Assembly (NCBI GenBank): GCA_012798435.1
Contig: JAAZNF010000012.1
Span: forward strand, 1 to 51,886
DNA: 51,886 nucleotides
Source of the DNA: Myxococcales bacterium
Lineage (GTDB): Bacteria; Myxococcota; B64-G9
Reading direction: 5' to 3'
Shown here: positions 8,371 to 16,897 of the stretch, in pieces
How the letters are laid out: the number at the start of each line of letters is the position of its first letter
Position numbering within the stretch: position 1 is the stretch's first letter
Translations under genes and position numbers: made by a program
Notes under the pieces: model-generated
What the model was told of the DNA's origin: nothing
Databases searched by the model: none
What the model saw: only the letters and a program-made list of their open reading frames with translations

Positions 8371-9035
8371 TTCCGGCCGCCGCCCCTCTTCCCGTCGATC
8401 GCCTGGCGCACAAGCTGCGCAACCCGTTGGGTTGCGTTCGGCTGCTGGCGGATGAACTCTCCACCCACTTGATGGAACCCCAGCGAGCCCTGGCGCGCGA
8501 TCTGGCGCGGGAGGTGGAGCGGACCTGCCGCATCCTCAACGCGGCGGTATTGGCCAGCGGGGCGCGCCTCCAGCGCCGGCACGCGGTCGACCTGGTGCGG
8601 GTGCTGCGCGAGGCCGCGGGGGCCGCCGGTGCCACGTGGGAGGATCCGCCGTCCTGGCGCTTCGACACGGAGTCGCTGGCCCAGGAGCAAATCTGGGGAG
8701 ACGAGGCGCTGTTGACGGCCCTGTTCGTCGAGCTTCTCACCAATGCTGCCTTGTCGGGGAGCGGGGTGGTGGAAGTGGTAGCCCAGTCGGTCGCCGGCGG
8801 CGTGTTTGTCAGGATCCTGGACCGCGGCACCGGATTGCCCAAGGACCTGGAAGACCCGTTCGCTCCGTTCGTGTCCGGCTGGCCCGGTCGGGCGGGTTTG
8901 GGGCTCACGGTGGCCGCGCGCATCGCTGCCCTGCATGGCGGTCGCATCGATTTGTCGGAGCGTGCGGGGGGGGGAACCCAGGCCGAGGTGTGGTTGCCGG
9001 CGGTGGACGAGGCGCCGCCAGGAGGTGAGTCATGA
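8367..9035 (+). CDS. FlrB/FleS-like cytosolic histidine kinase
   Basis: Compact 222-residue kinase without a sensor domain. The H-box DRLAHKLRNPLGCV resembles the H-Q-L/I-R-T-P-L form of FlrB and FleS rather than the usual HExxNPL. A HATPase domain follows with an N-box (LLTALFVELLTNAAL) and G-boxes (LDRGTGLPKD, GRAGLGLTVAA). It overlaps both neighbours by 4 bases (ATGA), so it is co-translated with the TPR protein and FlgB. Being embedded in a sigma54 flagellar operon, it is the most likely partner of the NtrC-family regulator at 3044; that pairing is inferred. Confidence 0.8.
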   Translation: MIPAAAPLPVDRLAHKLRNPLGCVRLLADELSTHLMEPQRALARDLAREVERTCRILNAAVLASGARLQRRHAVDLVRVLREAAGAAGATWEDPPSWRFDTESLAQEQIWGDEALLTALFVELLTNAALSGSGVVEVVAQSVAGGVFVRILDRGTGLPKDLEDPFAPFVSGWPGRAGLGLTVAARIAALHGGRIDLSERAGGGTQAEVWLPAVDEAPPGGES

Positions 9036-9418
9036 GCGGATTTCCCGACAGGGTCTCCGGGGTCCTGGCGAGGGCCCTGGCGCTTCGACTCGAACGCCAA
9101 CATCTGCTGGCGGGCAATATCGCCAACGCCAACACACCGGGCTATGTCCCGGTGGATATGCGCTTCGATCGGGTGCTGGAGAGCGCTCTGCAGGAGGGGA
9201 CTGCGGCCGAGACGGCCCCCGCGGCGGCCCCGGCTCCGACGCCGGAGGTGGTGTACGACCCGGCGGTGGTGCCAGGCCTGGATGGCAATGCCGTGGCGCT
9301 CGATCGGGAGCTGGCCAAGCTGGCGGAAAACTCCACCCTGTACCACGCGGCCAACCGGGCGCTGCAGAAGAAGCTGGGCATGATCCGTTACGCCGTCGGA
9401 GAAGGAGGCGCGCAATGA
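9032..9418 (+). CDS. flgB: Flagellar proximal rod protein FlgB
   Basis: 128 residues, a normal FlgB length. The N-terminal rod signature is clear (LLAGNIANANTPGYVPVDMRF), as is the C-terminal helix (NSTLYHAANRALQKKL). It forms the cell-proximal rod on the MS ring together with FlgC and FliE. The ATG overlaps the stop of the upstream kinase, with AGGAGG as Shine-Dalgarno. It is exported by the flagellar type III system without a cleaved signal. Confidence 0.95.
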   Translation: MSGFPDRVSGVLARALALRLERQHLLAGNIANANTPGYVPVDMRFDRVLESALQEGTAAETAPAAAPAPTPEVVYDPAVVPGLDGNAVALDRELAKLAENSTLYHAANRALQKKLGMIRYAVGEGGAQ

Positions 9419-9855
9419 GCGATTTCAATACCGCCATGGCCATCGCCGGCAGCGGTATGGCCGCCGAGCGACTGCGCCTGAACCTGGTGGCCTCCAACCT
9501 GGCGAATGCCAACACCACTCGCACCGCCGAGGGCGGCCCCTACCGCCGGCGCGACGTCGTATTCCGTGCGGCTCCGCTGGAAGAGTCGTTCCCCGGCGTG
9601 TTGGAGCGGCTGGTCGGTGAAAACGCCAGCAGTGTGCAGGTGGAGGGAGTGCTCTCCGACCCATCTTTGCCCCGCACGGTGTTCGATCCCGAGCACCCGG
9701 ACGCGGACGAGCTGGGGTACGTCCGCCTACCGAATGTGGAGGTCGCCGAGGAGATGGTCAACCTCATCACCGCCACCCGCTCGTACGCGGCCAACGCCAC
9801 GGTGCTGGAGACGTCCAAACAGATGGCCGCCCGGGCCATTGATCTCATGCGCTAG
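9415..9855 (+). CDS. flgC: Flagellar basal-body rod protein FlgC
   Basis: 146 residues. The N-terminus NLVASNLANANTTRT and C-terminal YVRLPNVEVAEEMVNLI are diagnostic FlgC/rod signatures. The ATG at 9415 overlaps the flgB stop and is preceded by GAAGGAGG. It is a proximal rod subunit. The open frame extends upstream inside the kinase and flgB, but that part is not coding in this frame. Confidence 0.95.
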   Translation: MSDFNTAMAIAGSGMAAERLRLNLVASNLANANTTRTAEGGPYRRRDVVFRAAPLEESFPGVLERLVGENASSVQVEGVLSDPSLPRTVFDPEHPDADELGYVRLPNVEVAEEMVNLITATRSYAANATVLETSKQMAARAIDLMR

Positions 9856-9865
9856 GAGACGCGTC

Positions 9866-10171
9866 ATGGCGCTCGATGTGCAGATGCCCATCTCCCCACC
9901 AGTCGGTCCGGTACGCTCCGAGGTGTTGGTGCCGGAGCCTGCCCCGGGATCGGGGGAGGCGTTTTCCGATTTGCTGGGTCGGGCCCTGCGCGCGGTGGAT
10001 GGCGAGTTGAAGCAAGGAGACGCCGCCGCAGCGGACTTCGTTCTCGGCAAGACCGGCATCCATGAGATGGCGCTCGCTTTGGAAAAGGCCGATCTCTCGC
10101 TGCGCCTGCTCACCCACGTACGCAATCGCATTATCGAGGCCTATCGGGAGATCAGCCGTATGAACGTCTGA
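9866..10171 (+). CDS. fliE: Flagellar hook-basal body protein FliE
   Basis: 101 residues. The FliE C-terminus is typical (MALALEKADLSLRLLTHVRN then EAYREISRMNV). FliE joins the MS ring to the rod and is the first substrate of the export gate. ATG 9866 follows TAGGAGA at good spacing. The gene lies between flgC and fliF, the usual order. Confidence 0.93.
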   Translation: MALDVQMPISPPVGPVRSEVLVPEPAPGSGEAFSDLLGRALRAVDGELKQGDAAAADFVLGKTGIHEMALALEKADLSLRLLTHVRNRIIEAYREISRMNV

Positions 10172-10178
10172 GGCTCGC

Positions 10179-11792
10179 ATGGAAACACTCAAGAAGATCG
10201 GCAAGCAATCGTTGGCCTTCTACCAGGGGCTGTCTCCCGCTCGGCGCTGGTCGCTCGGGCTGCTGCTAGTCCTTTCGCTGGCCTTCTTCGTGTTCGTGGC
10301 GCTGGTGTTGTCTCGGGACGATTTCCGCTCGCTCGGTGGCGGAATGTCGGCCGAGGAAGTACAGGCCACCGTGGCCCGCCTGAAGGAGCGCAACATCCCG
10401 GCCCGGGTGCGCGACGCTGGCGACGGCGTGGAGGTGCCCGCTTCCCGCCTGGACGAGGCCCGCATGGAGCTGGCGGCCGCCGGCCTGCCGCGCGCGGGGG
10501 GCGCGGGCTTCGAGCTGTTCGACCATGACGATCTGGGAATGACCCGTTTCAAGGAGCAGGTCACCTTCCAGCGTGCCCTGGAAGGAGAGCTGGCGCGCAG
10601 CATCCGCTCCCTCAAAGAAGTGCGTTCGGCCCGGGTCCACCTGGTGCTGCCGCAGCGCAGCCTGTTCCGCGAGGAGCAGCGGGAACCCTCGGCCTCGGTG
10701 ATGATCAACCTGCTGCCGGGGGCCGATCTGGAGCCGGCGCGGGTGAAAGGCATCCGCTACCTGGTGTCCTCGGCGGTGGAGGGCTTGCGGCCGGGTCGAG
10801 TGACCGTGATCGACTGACAGGGCCGGGTGCTGGCGCGGTTGGACGAGGCAGAGGGCGGCGGGCTGAACGACGAACGGGTGGCCTATCAGCGCGAGATCGA
10901 GCGCCTGGTGGAACGCCGCATCCTGGACCTGCTGGAGCCGCTGGTGGGTGCCGGGCGCGTGGTGGCCCAGGTGACCGCCGATGTGGACTTCGACAAGGTG
11001 GTGGAGACCCGCGAGGAGTACAACCCGGACCGGGCGGTGGTGCGGAGCGAACAGCGGACCAACGAGAGCCGCAATCGCGAGAACGCCATCGCCGCCGGTG
11101 TGGTGGGCACGCCATCCAACCTGCCCGGTGGCAGCGGGCCGGCCGTGGGCGCGCAGCCGGGGGACTACCAGCGCTCGAGCGAGACGCTTTCGTACGAGAT
11201 CGACAAGAAGGTGCAGCGCACCGAGCGGCCGCAGGGCAACCTGCGGCGCCTGAGCGCCGCGGTGGTGGTGGACGGGAGCTACCGCAGCGAGGGCAATGGA
11301 AACAGCGGGCGACCGGTCTACCAACCGCGCACACCCGAGGAGATGGAGCGGTTCGCCGTGCTGGTCAAGAAGGCGGTGGGCTTCGATGAGACGCGTGGCG
11401 ATCAGGTCGAGGTGTCCAACCTGGCCTTCCAGACCGTGGAGACCCCGGAGGAGCCCTCCCTGCTCGCCGTCTGGTGGGAGCGCCTGGATGGCCTGGCCGC
11501 CGCCCGCATCGTGGGTTTGATCCTGCTCGGCGTGCTGCTGTTCTTCTTTGGCGTGAAACCGGCCGTGCGCGGTCTTTTCGGGGCGCGCTCGCCCACGGTG
11601 TTGCCACCGGGAAAGACACTGACCGTGTCGGAGCTGGAACAGCGGCTGGGACCAGCCGGTCTGCTCGACACCGGCTCGGCCGCCACGGAGCTGCCGGGCG
11701 ACTCCGCCAGCCAAATCCGCCAGATGGCGACGCAGAACCCCGAGCGGGTGGTGCACCTGCTCAAGAACTGGCTTGAGGAGGAGAGCCGATGA
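10179..11792 (+). pseudogene. fliF: MS-ring protein FliF, interrupted by one in-frame TGA
   Basis: The frame encodes a full-length FliF of about 537 codons, broken only by TGA at 10815-10817. The first part (10179-10817) gives 212 residues with the N-terminal membrane helix (LGLLLVLSLAFFVFVALVL) and the first ring-building domains (LASRLDEAR-type region, VHLVLPQRSLF). After the TGA the same frame continues as QGRVLARLDEAEGG, matching the point where E. coli FliF reads VDQSGHLL, then ring domain 3, the second membrane helix (IVGLILLGVLLFFFGV) and the FliG-binding tail (VVHLLKNWLEEESR). No ribosome site precedes a restart codon; GTG 10827 has none. The first product alone would lack the FliG-binding end. 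The cause may be a real nonsense mutation, recoding or a sequence error. Confidence 0.85.
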
Positions 11793-12760
11793 GCGAGTCC
11801 CTCTCCGGCCCCGCCCGCTGCGCCCTGCTGCTCTACGCCCTGGGCGCGGAGGCGGCCTCCGCCATCCTGGAGCGACTCGACCCGGAGCAGGTGGGTCGCA
11901 TCCTGGCCGCCTCTCGACGCCTGCGCGCCGAGGACGCCGACGCCATGCAACGGGTGTTGCAGGAATTCCAGCAGGTGGTGCAGGGCAACCGCATGCTGCC
12001 GGGAGAGAGCGCCGCTTTCCTGGAGCATTTACTGCACAAGAGCGGCGCGGCGGTCCCCGATGTCTCCGAAGAGGAAGTCGGCCTGTGCCCGGAAGCGGAT
12101 GCCGAGTCGCTGGCCCAGGTGCTGCAGAACGAGCATCCACAGACGGTGGCGCTGGTGCTGGCCCACGTGGACGTGAAGCGCGCCAGCGAGACGCTGCAGA
12201 AGCTGCCATTGGAGAGGCGCTCGGAAGTGGTGCTGCGCATGGCCGGCCTGTCCGCGGTGCCGGTGCCCATGCTGCGCCAGATCGAGGCCAGCCTTCAGAG
12301 CGAGCTCAAGCGGCGCAACCGTAGCCAGGTGCGCCGCCTGGACGGCGTGGAAACCGCTGCCGGTCTGCTCAAGCGTTTACCCAAGGCACAGGTGAGCGCC
12401 ATGTTGGAGGAACTGACCAAGCGCAACGCCGAGCTAGCCGAGCGGGTGAAGCGCAACCTGTTCACTTTCGAGGATCTGGTGGGCATGGACGACCGCGGTG
12501 TTCGCAACCTCCTCAAGGAGGTGGACGGCCAGGTGCTGGCCAAGGCGCTCAAGGTGGCGGACGAGGCCCTCAAGGAGCGCTTCTTCAAGAACATGTCCGA
12601 GCGCGCCGCCACCATGCTGTCCGAGGACATCGAGAGCTTGCCGCCGATGCGCCTGTCGGAGGTGGAGGAGGCGCAAAAGAAGGTGGTCGAGGCCGCCGCC
12701 GCTCTGGTGCAGGAGGGTAAGGCCCTGCTGCTGGGCGCCGGCGACGAGCAGGTGGTGTGA
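11789..12760 (+). CDS. fliG: Flagellar motor switch protein FliG
   Basis: 323 residues, full length. The middle-domain EHPQ motif is present (LQNEHPQTVALVLAHV). The C-terminal torque helix carries the alternating charged residues that meet MotA (TFEDLVGMDDRGVRNLLKEV). FliG forms the top of the C ring, bound to the FliF tail below the membrane. The ATG overlaps the fliF stop in an ATGA, so fliG translation should depend on ribosomes finishing fliF. That makes the upstream stop codon functionally relevant. Confidence 0.96.
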   Translation: MSESLSGPARCALLLYALGAEAASAILERLDPEQVGRILAASRRLRAEDADAMQRVLQEFQQVVQGNRMLPGESAAFLEHLLHKSGAAVPDVSEEEVGLCPEADAESLAQVLQNEHPQTVALVLAHVDVKRASETLQKLPLERRSEVVLRMAGLSAVPVPMLRQIEASLQSELKRRNRSQVRRLDGVETAAGLLKRLPKAQVSAMLEELTKRNAELAERVKRNLFTFEDLVGMDDRGVRNLLKEVDGQVLAKALKVADEALKERFFKNMSERAATMLSEDIESLPPMRLSEVEEAQKKVVEAAAALVQEGKALLLGAGDEQVV

Positions 12761-12761
12761 C

Positions 12762-13466
12762 GTGACCCACGCCGAATCCACATCCGCCCGTCCCTGGCGG
12801 CCGCACCGGAAGACCAACGCCCAGGCGGGCAACCCCTTCGCCGCCATTGGCGAGGGAGCGGTGGTGGCGGCCCGCTTCGAACGGCGCGGCGTCCCGCCCG
12901 TGGCCGAACCGGATCCCGAGCTGGTGCCACCGCCCGCGTCTCCTCCCCCTTCCCCCGCGCCAAACGACTCGGACCGGCTGCAGCGAGCGTTTCAGGAAGG
13001 AGTGGAGGAGGGCCGCCGTCAGGAGCGGGCCGATCGGTTGGCCGACGAGGTGATCGAGACGGGTGGTTTCCTGCTGCACTTCCGAGCCGCGGCGGTGGAG
13101 GTGTTGTTGGAGCTCACGGGCGCGGTGGCCGAGCGCCTGGTGGGACGCGAGTTCGAGCGTGATCCGGCCGAGGTGGGCCGGCACGTGGCGCACTGCCTGC
13201 AGCGCCTGCCGCCCAACGGGCCGCTCAAGCTACGCCTGCATCCCCAGGATCGGGAGGCGCTGCTGCGCCGGACGCCCCGGCCGGAGTGGCTGACGGAGGA
13301 CGAGGGGCGGCTTCGGCTTCTGGCCGACGAGTCGCTGGGGCGGGGCGAGTGCGTGGTGGAATCCGAGCGGGGCCGGGTCGACGGTCGGCGAGCCGCCTCC
13401 CTGGATGCGGCCCGCGAGGTGTTGCGCGACCTGCTGGCCCAGGCATTCGCGGGGGACAGGGCATGA
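12762..13466 (+). CDS. fliH: Flagellar export stalk protein FliH
   Basis: 234 residues from GTG 12762, one base after the fliG stop. The N-terminus is polar and proline-rich. A helical segment rich in Gly/Glu/Arg pairs (LQRAFQEGVEEGRRQERADR) and a C-terminal domain (GRGECVVESERGRVDGRRAA) follow, the FliH/HrpE/YscL plan. FliH binds and restrains the FliI ATPase and links it to the C ring. The open frame upstream lies inside fliG and is not coding. Identity rests on motif style and position between fliG and fliI. Confidence 0.88.
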   Translation: MTHAESTSARPWRPHRKTNAQAGNPFAAIGEGAVVAARFERRGVPPVAEPDPELVPPPASPPPSPAPNDSDRLQRAFQEGVEEGRRQERADRLADEVIETGGFLLHFRAAAVEVLLELTGAVAERLVGREFERDPAEVGRHVAHCLQRLPPNGPLKLRLHPQDREALLRRTPRPEWLTEDEGRLRLLADESLGRGECVVESERGRVDGRRAASLDAAREVLRDLLAQAFAGDRA

Positions 13467-14803
13467 TGACCGCCGCCGACATCGGGAGACGCGCGCGGGA
13501 AGCGCTCTCGCGAGCCGAGCTGGTTCCGGTGGCGGGCAAAGTGACCCAGGTGGTGGGGTTGTTGGTGGAGGGCTGGGTGCCCGGAGCCACCGTGGGTTCC
13601 ATGTGCCGTATACGGCCGGAAACGGGTGGCGAGGGAGTGCTGGCCGAGGTGGTCGGGTTCCGGCGCGAGAGCGCATTGCTCATGCCGCTCGGGGACATGC
13701 GAGGAGTGGCGCCGGGCAGCTCCATCTTCCCCGGCCGCTCGGAGAGTTCCGTCGCCGTCGGCGCGAACCTGCTGGGTCGGGTGATCGACGGCCTGGGACA
13801 GCCGCTGGACCGGCTACCACCGCCCGCCGTGACGAGCGCACGCCCCATACACGCCGCGCCGCCCCCGCCGCTGCGGCGGGCTTTGATCCGCCAGCCGCTG
13901 TCACTGGGCGTGCGCGCCATCGACGCCTGCGTCACCTGCGGCCAGGGACAGCGCCTGGCCATCGTGGCCGGCTCCGGAGTGGGAAAGAGCGTGCTGATGG
14001 GCATGCTGTGCCGCAACTCCCAGGCAGAGGTGAACGTGGTGGCGTTGATCGGTGAGCGCGGCCGCGAGGTGCGGCAGTTTCTCCAGGACGATCTCGGGCC
14101 GGAAGGCCTGGTCCGGTCTGTGGTGGTGGTGGCCACCGCCGATCGCTCACCGGTGGAGCGCATCCGCGCCGCCTTCGTGGCTACCGCGGTGGCGGAGCAT
14201 TTCCGCGACGAGGGCAGGCGCGTGCTGCTCACCATGGATTCGCTGACCCGGGTGGCCATGGCCCAGCGGGAGATCGGGCTGGCCATTGGTGAGCCTCCTA
14301 CCACCAAGGGGTATCCACCCTCCATGCTCGGGGTGTTACCGCGCCTGGTGGAGCGTGCCGGGCCGGGGGAGGGGAGCGGCAGCATCACCGCGCTGTACAC
14401 CGTGCTGGCCGAGTCGGACGACCTGGACGATCCGGTGGTCGACGCCGCGCGGGCAGCTCTGGACGGACATGTCGTGCTGTCGCGCGCCATCGCCAATCGC
14501 GGCCAATATCCCGCCATCGACGTGCTCCGCAGCGTCAGCCGGCTGATGAACGAGATCGTGAGCGAGGAGCACCGGCGCCTGGCGAACGACCTGCGCGCCA
14601 TCCTGGCCGACTACGAGGAAGTGAAAGACCTGGTGCACGTCGGTGCCTACGCCCGGGGTTCCAATCCCAGGGCCGACCGGGCCATCGAGCGCGTCGAGGC
14701 GGTGCGGCGCTTCCTGGCGCAGGGGCGCGAGGAGCGCTTCACCATGGCCGAAACCCTGGATCAGTTGCGTCGCCTGCTGGCGCCAAAGGAGAGGACGGCA
14801 TGA
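13463..14803 (+). CDS. fliI: Flagellum-specific ATPase FliI
   Basis: 446 residues from ATG 13463, which overlaps the fliH stop. Walker A is AIVAGSGVGKS. The catalytic-glutamate region is VALIGERGREVRQF, and YPPSMLGVLPRLVERAG is the ATPase-family signature. The C-terminus has the usual LRRLLA helix. FliI is the hexameric ATPase of the type III export apparatus, resembling the F1 beta subunit. The frame is open upstream, but codons before 13463 lie in fliH. Confidence 0.96.
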   Translation: MMTAADIGRRAREALSRAELVPVAGKVTQVVGLLVEGWVPGATVGSMCRIRPETGGEGVLAEVVGFRRESALLMPLGDMRGVAPGSSIFPGRSESSVAVGANLLGRVIDGLGQPLDRLPPPAVTSARPIHAAPPPPLRRALIRQPLSLGVRAIDACVTCGQGQRLAIVAGSGVGKSVLMGMLCRNSQAEVNVVALIGERGREVRQFLQDDLGPEGLVRSVVVVATADRSPVERIRAAFVATAVAEHFRDEGRRVLLTMDSLTRVAMAQREIGLAIGEPPTTKGYPPSMLGVLPRLVERAGPGEGSGSITALYTVLAESDDLDDPVVDAARAALDGHVVLSRAIANRGQYPAIDVLRSVSRLMNEIVSEEHRRLANDLRAILADYEEVKDLVHVGAYARGSNPRADRAIERVEAVRRFLAQGREERFTMAETLDQLRRLLAPKERTA

Positions 14804-15384
14804 GCCAGCTTCCGCTCGCCTTCAGTCTGTTGCTGCAAGCGGCCGGCGCCGCTTCCGTCGCCTCGCCGGCGGCCGCGGTGCTCGCGCCTGCCGCGACCTC
14901 GTCCGAAGAACGGCCGGCGCGAGGAATACTACCCAGCTCGCAGGAGGTGCGTCAGGCGCTGGGCGAGCGGCAAAAGGCCTTGCAGGAGGAGAAGGAACGC
15001 TTGCGCGAGGAGGAGCGGCGTCTGGAACAACTGCGCCAGGAGATCCGCCAGGATATTCAGGCCCAGGCCCGCCTGTTGAGCGCCCCGGACGAGAGCCAGG
15101 CCCCGGCCGCGACTCCGCCAGGTCAGCAAGCGATCCAGAAGATGGAATCCCAGGTGGAAGATCGGCAAGCCCGCGTGCGGCGGGTTTCGCGGGGCCTGGC
15201 CTCCATGACTCCGGCCACCGCGGCTCTGGCCTTGTCGCGCCTCTCCGTCCCTTTCGCGGCGGAGCTGCTGTCGGTCATGGACGCCAAGCGGGTCGGCAAG
15301 ATCCTGGACGCCATGAGCCCGGAACAGGCGGCCCGTGTCGTGGAGGCCCTGGTGGCCCGCGGAGCGAAGGGAGGCGCGCCATGA
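14800..15384 (+). CDS. MotE-like coiled-coil protein with MgtE N-domain
   Basis: 194 residues. The N-terminus is hydrophobic (LPLAFSLLLQAAGAASVASP), consistent with a signal or membrane anchor. A charged coiled coil follows (about 45-90; QKALQEEKERLREEERRLEQ), then a C-terminal repeat of the MgtE N-domain type (LSVPFAAELLSVMDAKRVGK, LDAMSPEQAARVVEAL). This plan is that of MotE, the periplasmic chaperone of stator-associated proteins. It occupies the slot between fliI and fliK where FliJ normally lies, and overlaps both neighbours by 4 bases. A FliJ-like coiled coil was considered, but the leading hydrophobic segment and MgtE-type end argue against it. Confidence 0.7.
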   Translation: MSQLPLAFSLLLQAAGAASVASPAAAVLAPAATSSEERPARGILPSSQEVRQALGERQKALQEEKERLREEERRLEQLRQEIRQDIQAQARLLSAPDESQAPAATPPGQQAIQKMESQVEDRQARVRRVSRGLASMTPATAALALSRLSVPFAAELLSVMDAKRVGKILDAMSPEQAARVVEALVARGAKGGAP

Positions 15385-16184
15385 TGCCGCCGAACCGCGG
15401 TGTGGGGGCGCTTCCCCGTGGAGGAGTCGGGACCTCGCAGTGGCCAGAGCGCACCGGTAGGTCCGAACGGTTCGGGGAGTGTCTGCGCCAAGTCCAGCAG
15501 ACGGGCGGCGAGACGGCCCTGTGGGCCGCGGTGCTGCCTGCCCTCCCCGGACCGGCGATTCCCGATTCGAAGGACGAGTCGTCGCGGTCTGCGGCGCAAC
15601 GCCCGCCAAGGTTGAGCAGCGACAGCGCCCCGACGCAGCCTGGCTCGGTGTCGGCGTCCCAGGAAGAGCAGACCCGCAGTGGCGACTCGCGCGCCGAGGA
15701 GGTGGATCGGGCGGCTGCTGTGGCTGCGTCTGGTGGCGGTCTCGAGGCGAGCGCGGAAGCGAAGGCCGATGTCGGCGCCGGGGCCGAGCCCCTGCCGCAA
15801 GCCGTGCACGATCGGTTGCTGTTGGCGGTACGCCAGGCGGTGCGGGAGCGGCGGGAGGTGGTGGTGCTGGAGCTCGAGCCCCCCGGTGGCGGCGTGGTGG
15901 AGATCCGGCTGGACCGCGCGGCGGACCGGCCCGCGTTGCGGCTCGTCTGTCATGGATGGAACGGCTACTTGCCACTGGCACGGGAGCTTCCGGCGTTGCA
16001 GGCCCGCTTGCTGCAGGTCGGCGTGGTGCTCCAGGACATCTCGCTCTTGTTCGAACGCCCGGCCGAACCCCTTCCGGTGAGAGCCGAGCGCGTCGAGAAA
16101 CCCGGGGCGCGTTCTCGCTGGGCAGAAGAGGATGAGGACGGGGATGGCGAGCGCGATCCGAAAGCGTCACGACGGCGGCGCTGA
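15381..16184 (+). CDS. fliK: Flagellar hook-length control protein FliK
   Basis: 267 residues, short for FliK (often 370 or more). The first 140 residues are low-complexity, rich in Ser, Ala, Gln and Glu, as expected of the secreted ruler. The C-terminal domain (about 150-235) fits the FliK hook domain (VVVLELEPPGGGVVEIRLDR, then LPALQARLLQVGVVLQDISL) that flips FlhB specificity. The tail is highly charged. ATG 15381 overlaps the MotE-like stop; GAGGCG lies upstream. Position between fliI/motE-like and flgD supports the call. Confidence 0.85.
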   Translation: MMPPNRGVGALPRGGVGTSQWPERTGRSERFGECLRQVQQTGGETALWAAVLPALPGPAIPDSKDESSRSAAQRPPRLSSDSAPTQPGSVSASQEEQTRSGDSRAEEVDRAAAVAASGGGLEASAEAKADVGAGAEPLPQAVHDRLLLAVRQAVRERREVVVLELEPPGGGVVEIRLDRAADRPALRLVCHGWNGYLPLARELPALQARLLQVGVVLQDISLLFERPAEPLPVRAERVEKPGARSRWAEEDEDGDGERDPKASRRRR

Positions 16185-16195
16185 GGAGGGAAGCC

Positions 16196-16852
16196 ATGGA
16201 TATTCGCCAGACCGGTTGGACGCCGAACACGCCGGCCAAGGACCCCAACCGTAACCCGAACGAGCTCAACCGGCAGGACTTCCTCAACCTGCTCATCGCC
16301 CAGATGAGCATGCAGGATCCGCTGAACCCGGCCGACCCCGCGCAGTTTATGGCCCAGCTAGCCCAGTTTTCCAACGTGGAACAGCTCATCCGCGCCAACG
16401 ACAAGCTGGACCAGCTCGCGCTGTCCCAGGCGGCCATGAGCGGCACGGCGGTGGCCTCGCTGGTGGGCCGTACGGTTACGGTGCAGGGGGATCGGGTGAC
16501 GCTGCCCACGGAGGGATCGGCCGAGCTGGCCTACCACTTGCCGGCCGCGGGAAGCGAGATGGTGCTGAACATCACCGACGCGAGCGGCAAGGTGGTGCGC
16601 TCGGTCCCGCTCGGGGAGTTGGCCGCTGGCCCGGGGCGCTACACCTGGGATGGCCGGGACGGCAGCGGCAACCGCCTGCCGGCTGGCGAGTACACCTTCT
16701 CCGTCACCGGACGCGACTCCGATGGAGAGCCGTTGACCGCGAGCGGCCGCGTCACCGGCGTGGTGACCGGGGTGAGTTACGAGAAAGGGTACCCGGAGAT
16801 CCTGATCGGGGATCTGCGGGTGGCCCTGGGCGACGTAATCGAAGTGTCCTAA
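16196..16852 (+). CDS. flgD: Hook capping protein FlgD
   Basis: 218 residues. The N-terminal export and capping motif is clear (QDFLNLLIAQMSMQDPLNP, then FMAQLAQFSNVEQLI). The C-terminus holds Ig-like strands (GPGRYTWDGRDGSGNRLPAG). FlgD is the scaffold for hook assembly and is discarded on completion. GAGGAGGGAAGCC precedes the ATG. It directly precedes flgE. Confidence 0.95.
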   Translation: MDIRQTGWTPNTPAKDPNRNPNELNRQDFLNLLIAQMSMQDPLNPADPAQFMAQLAQFSNVEQLIRANDKLDQLALSQAAMSGTAVASLVGRTVTVQGDRVTLPTEGSAELAYHLPAAGSEMVLNITDASGKVVRSVPLGELAAGPGRYTWDGRDGSGNRLPAGEYTFSVTGRDSDGEPLTASGRVTGVVTGVSYEKGYPEILIGDLRVALGDVIEVS

Positions 16853-16897
16853 ACGGGTCCCAAACCAACGGTATCTACCGTACGAAAGGAGAATCCC

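Noticed and set aside
9283-9298. TGGCAATGCCGTGGCG in flgB as a sigma54 promoter
   Set aside because: GG and GC have the right spacing, but the -12 half lacks TTGC and it lies inside a gene with no operon break.
10815-10880. Selenocysteine at the fliF TGA
   Set aside because: No convincing selenocysteine-type hairpin with a short apical loop directly follows the TGA, FliF homologues have no Cys there, and fliL has TAA, which cannot encode selenocysteine.
10266-12209. Long minus-strand open frame (647 codons) across fliF and fliG
   Set aside because: It mirrors the codon bias of the GC-rich coding strand, has no recognisable domain, and lies opposite well-identified genes. The same applies to minus-strand frames at 3041-4054, 24028-25713, 26804-28000 and 46926-49070.
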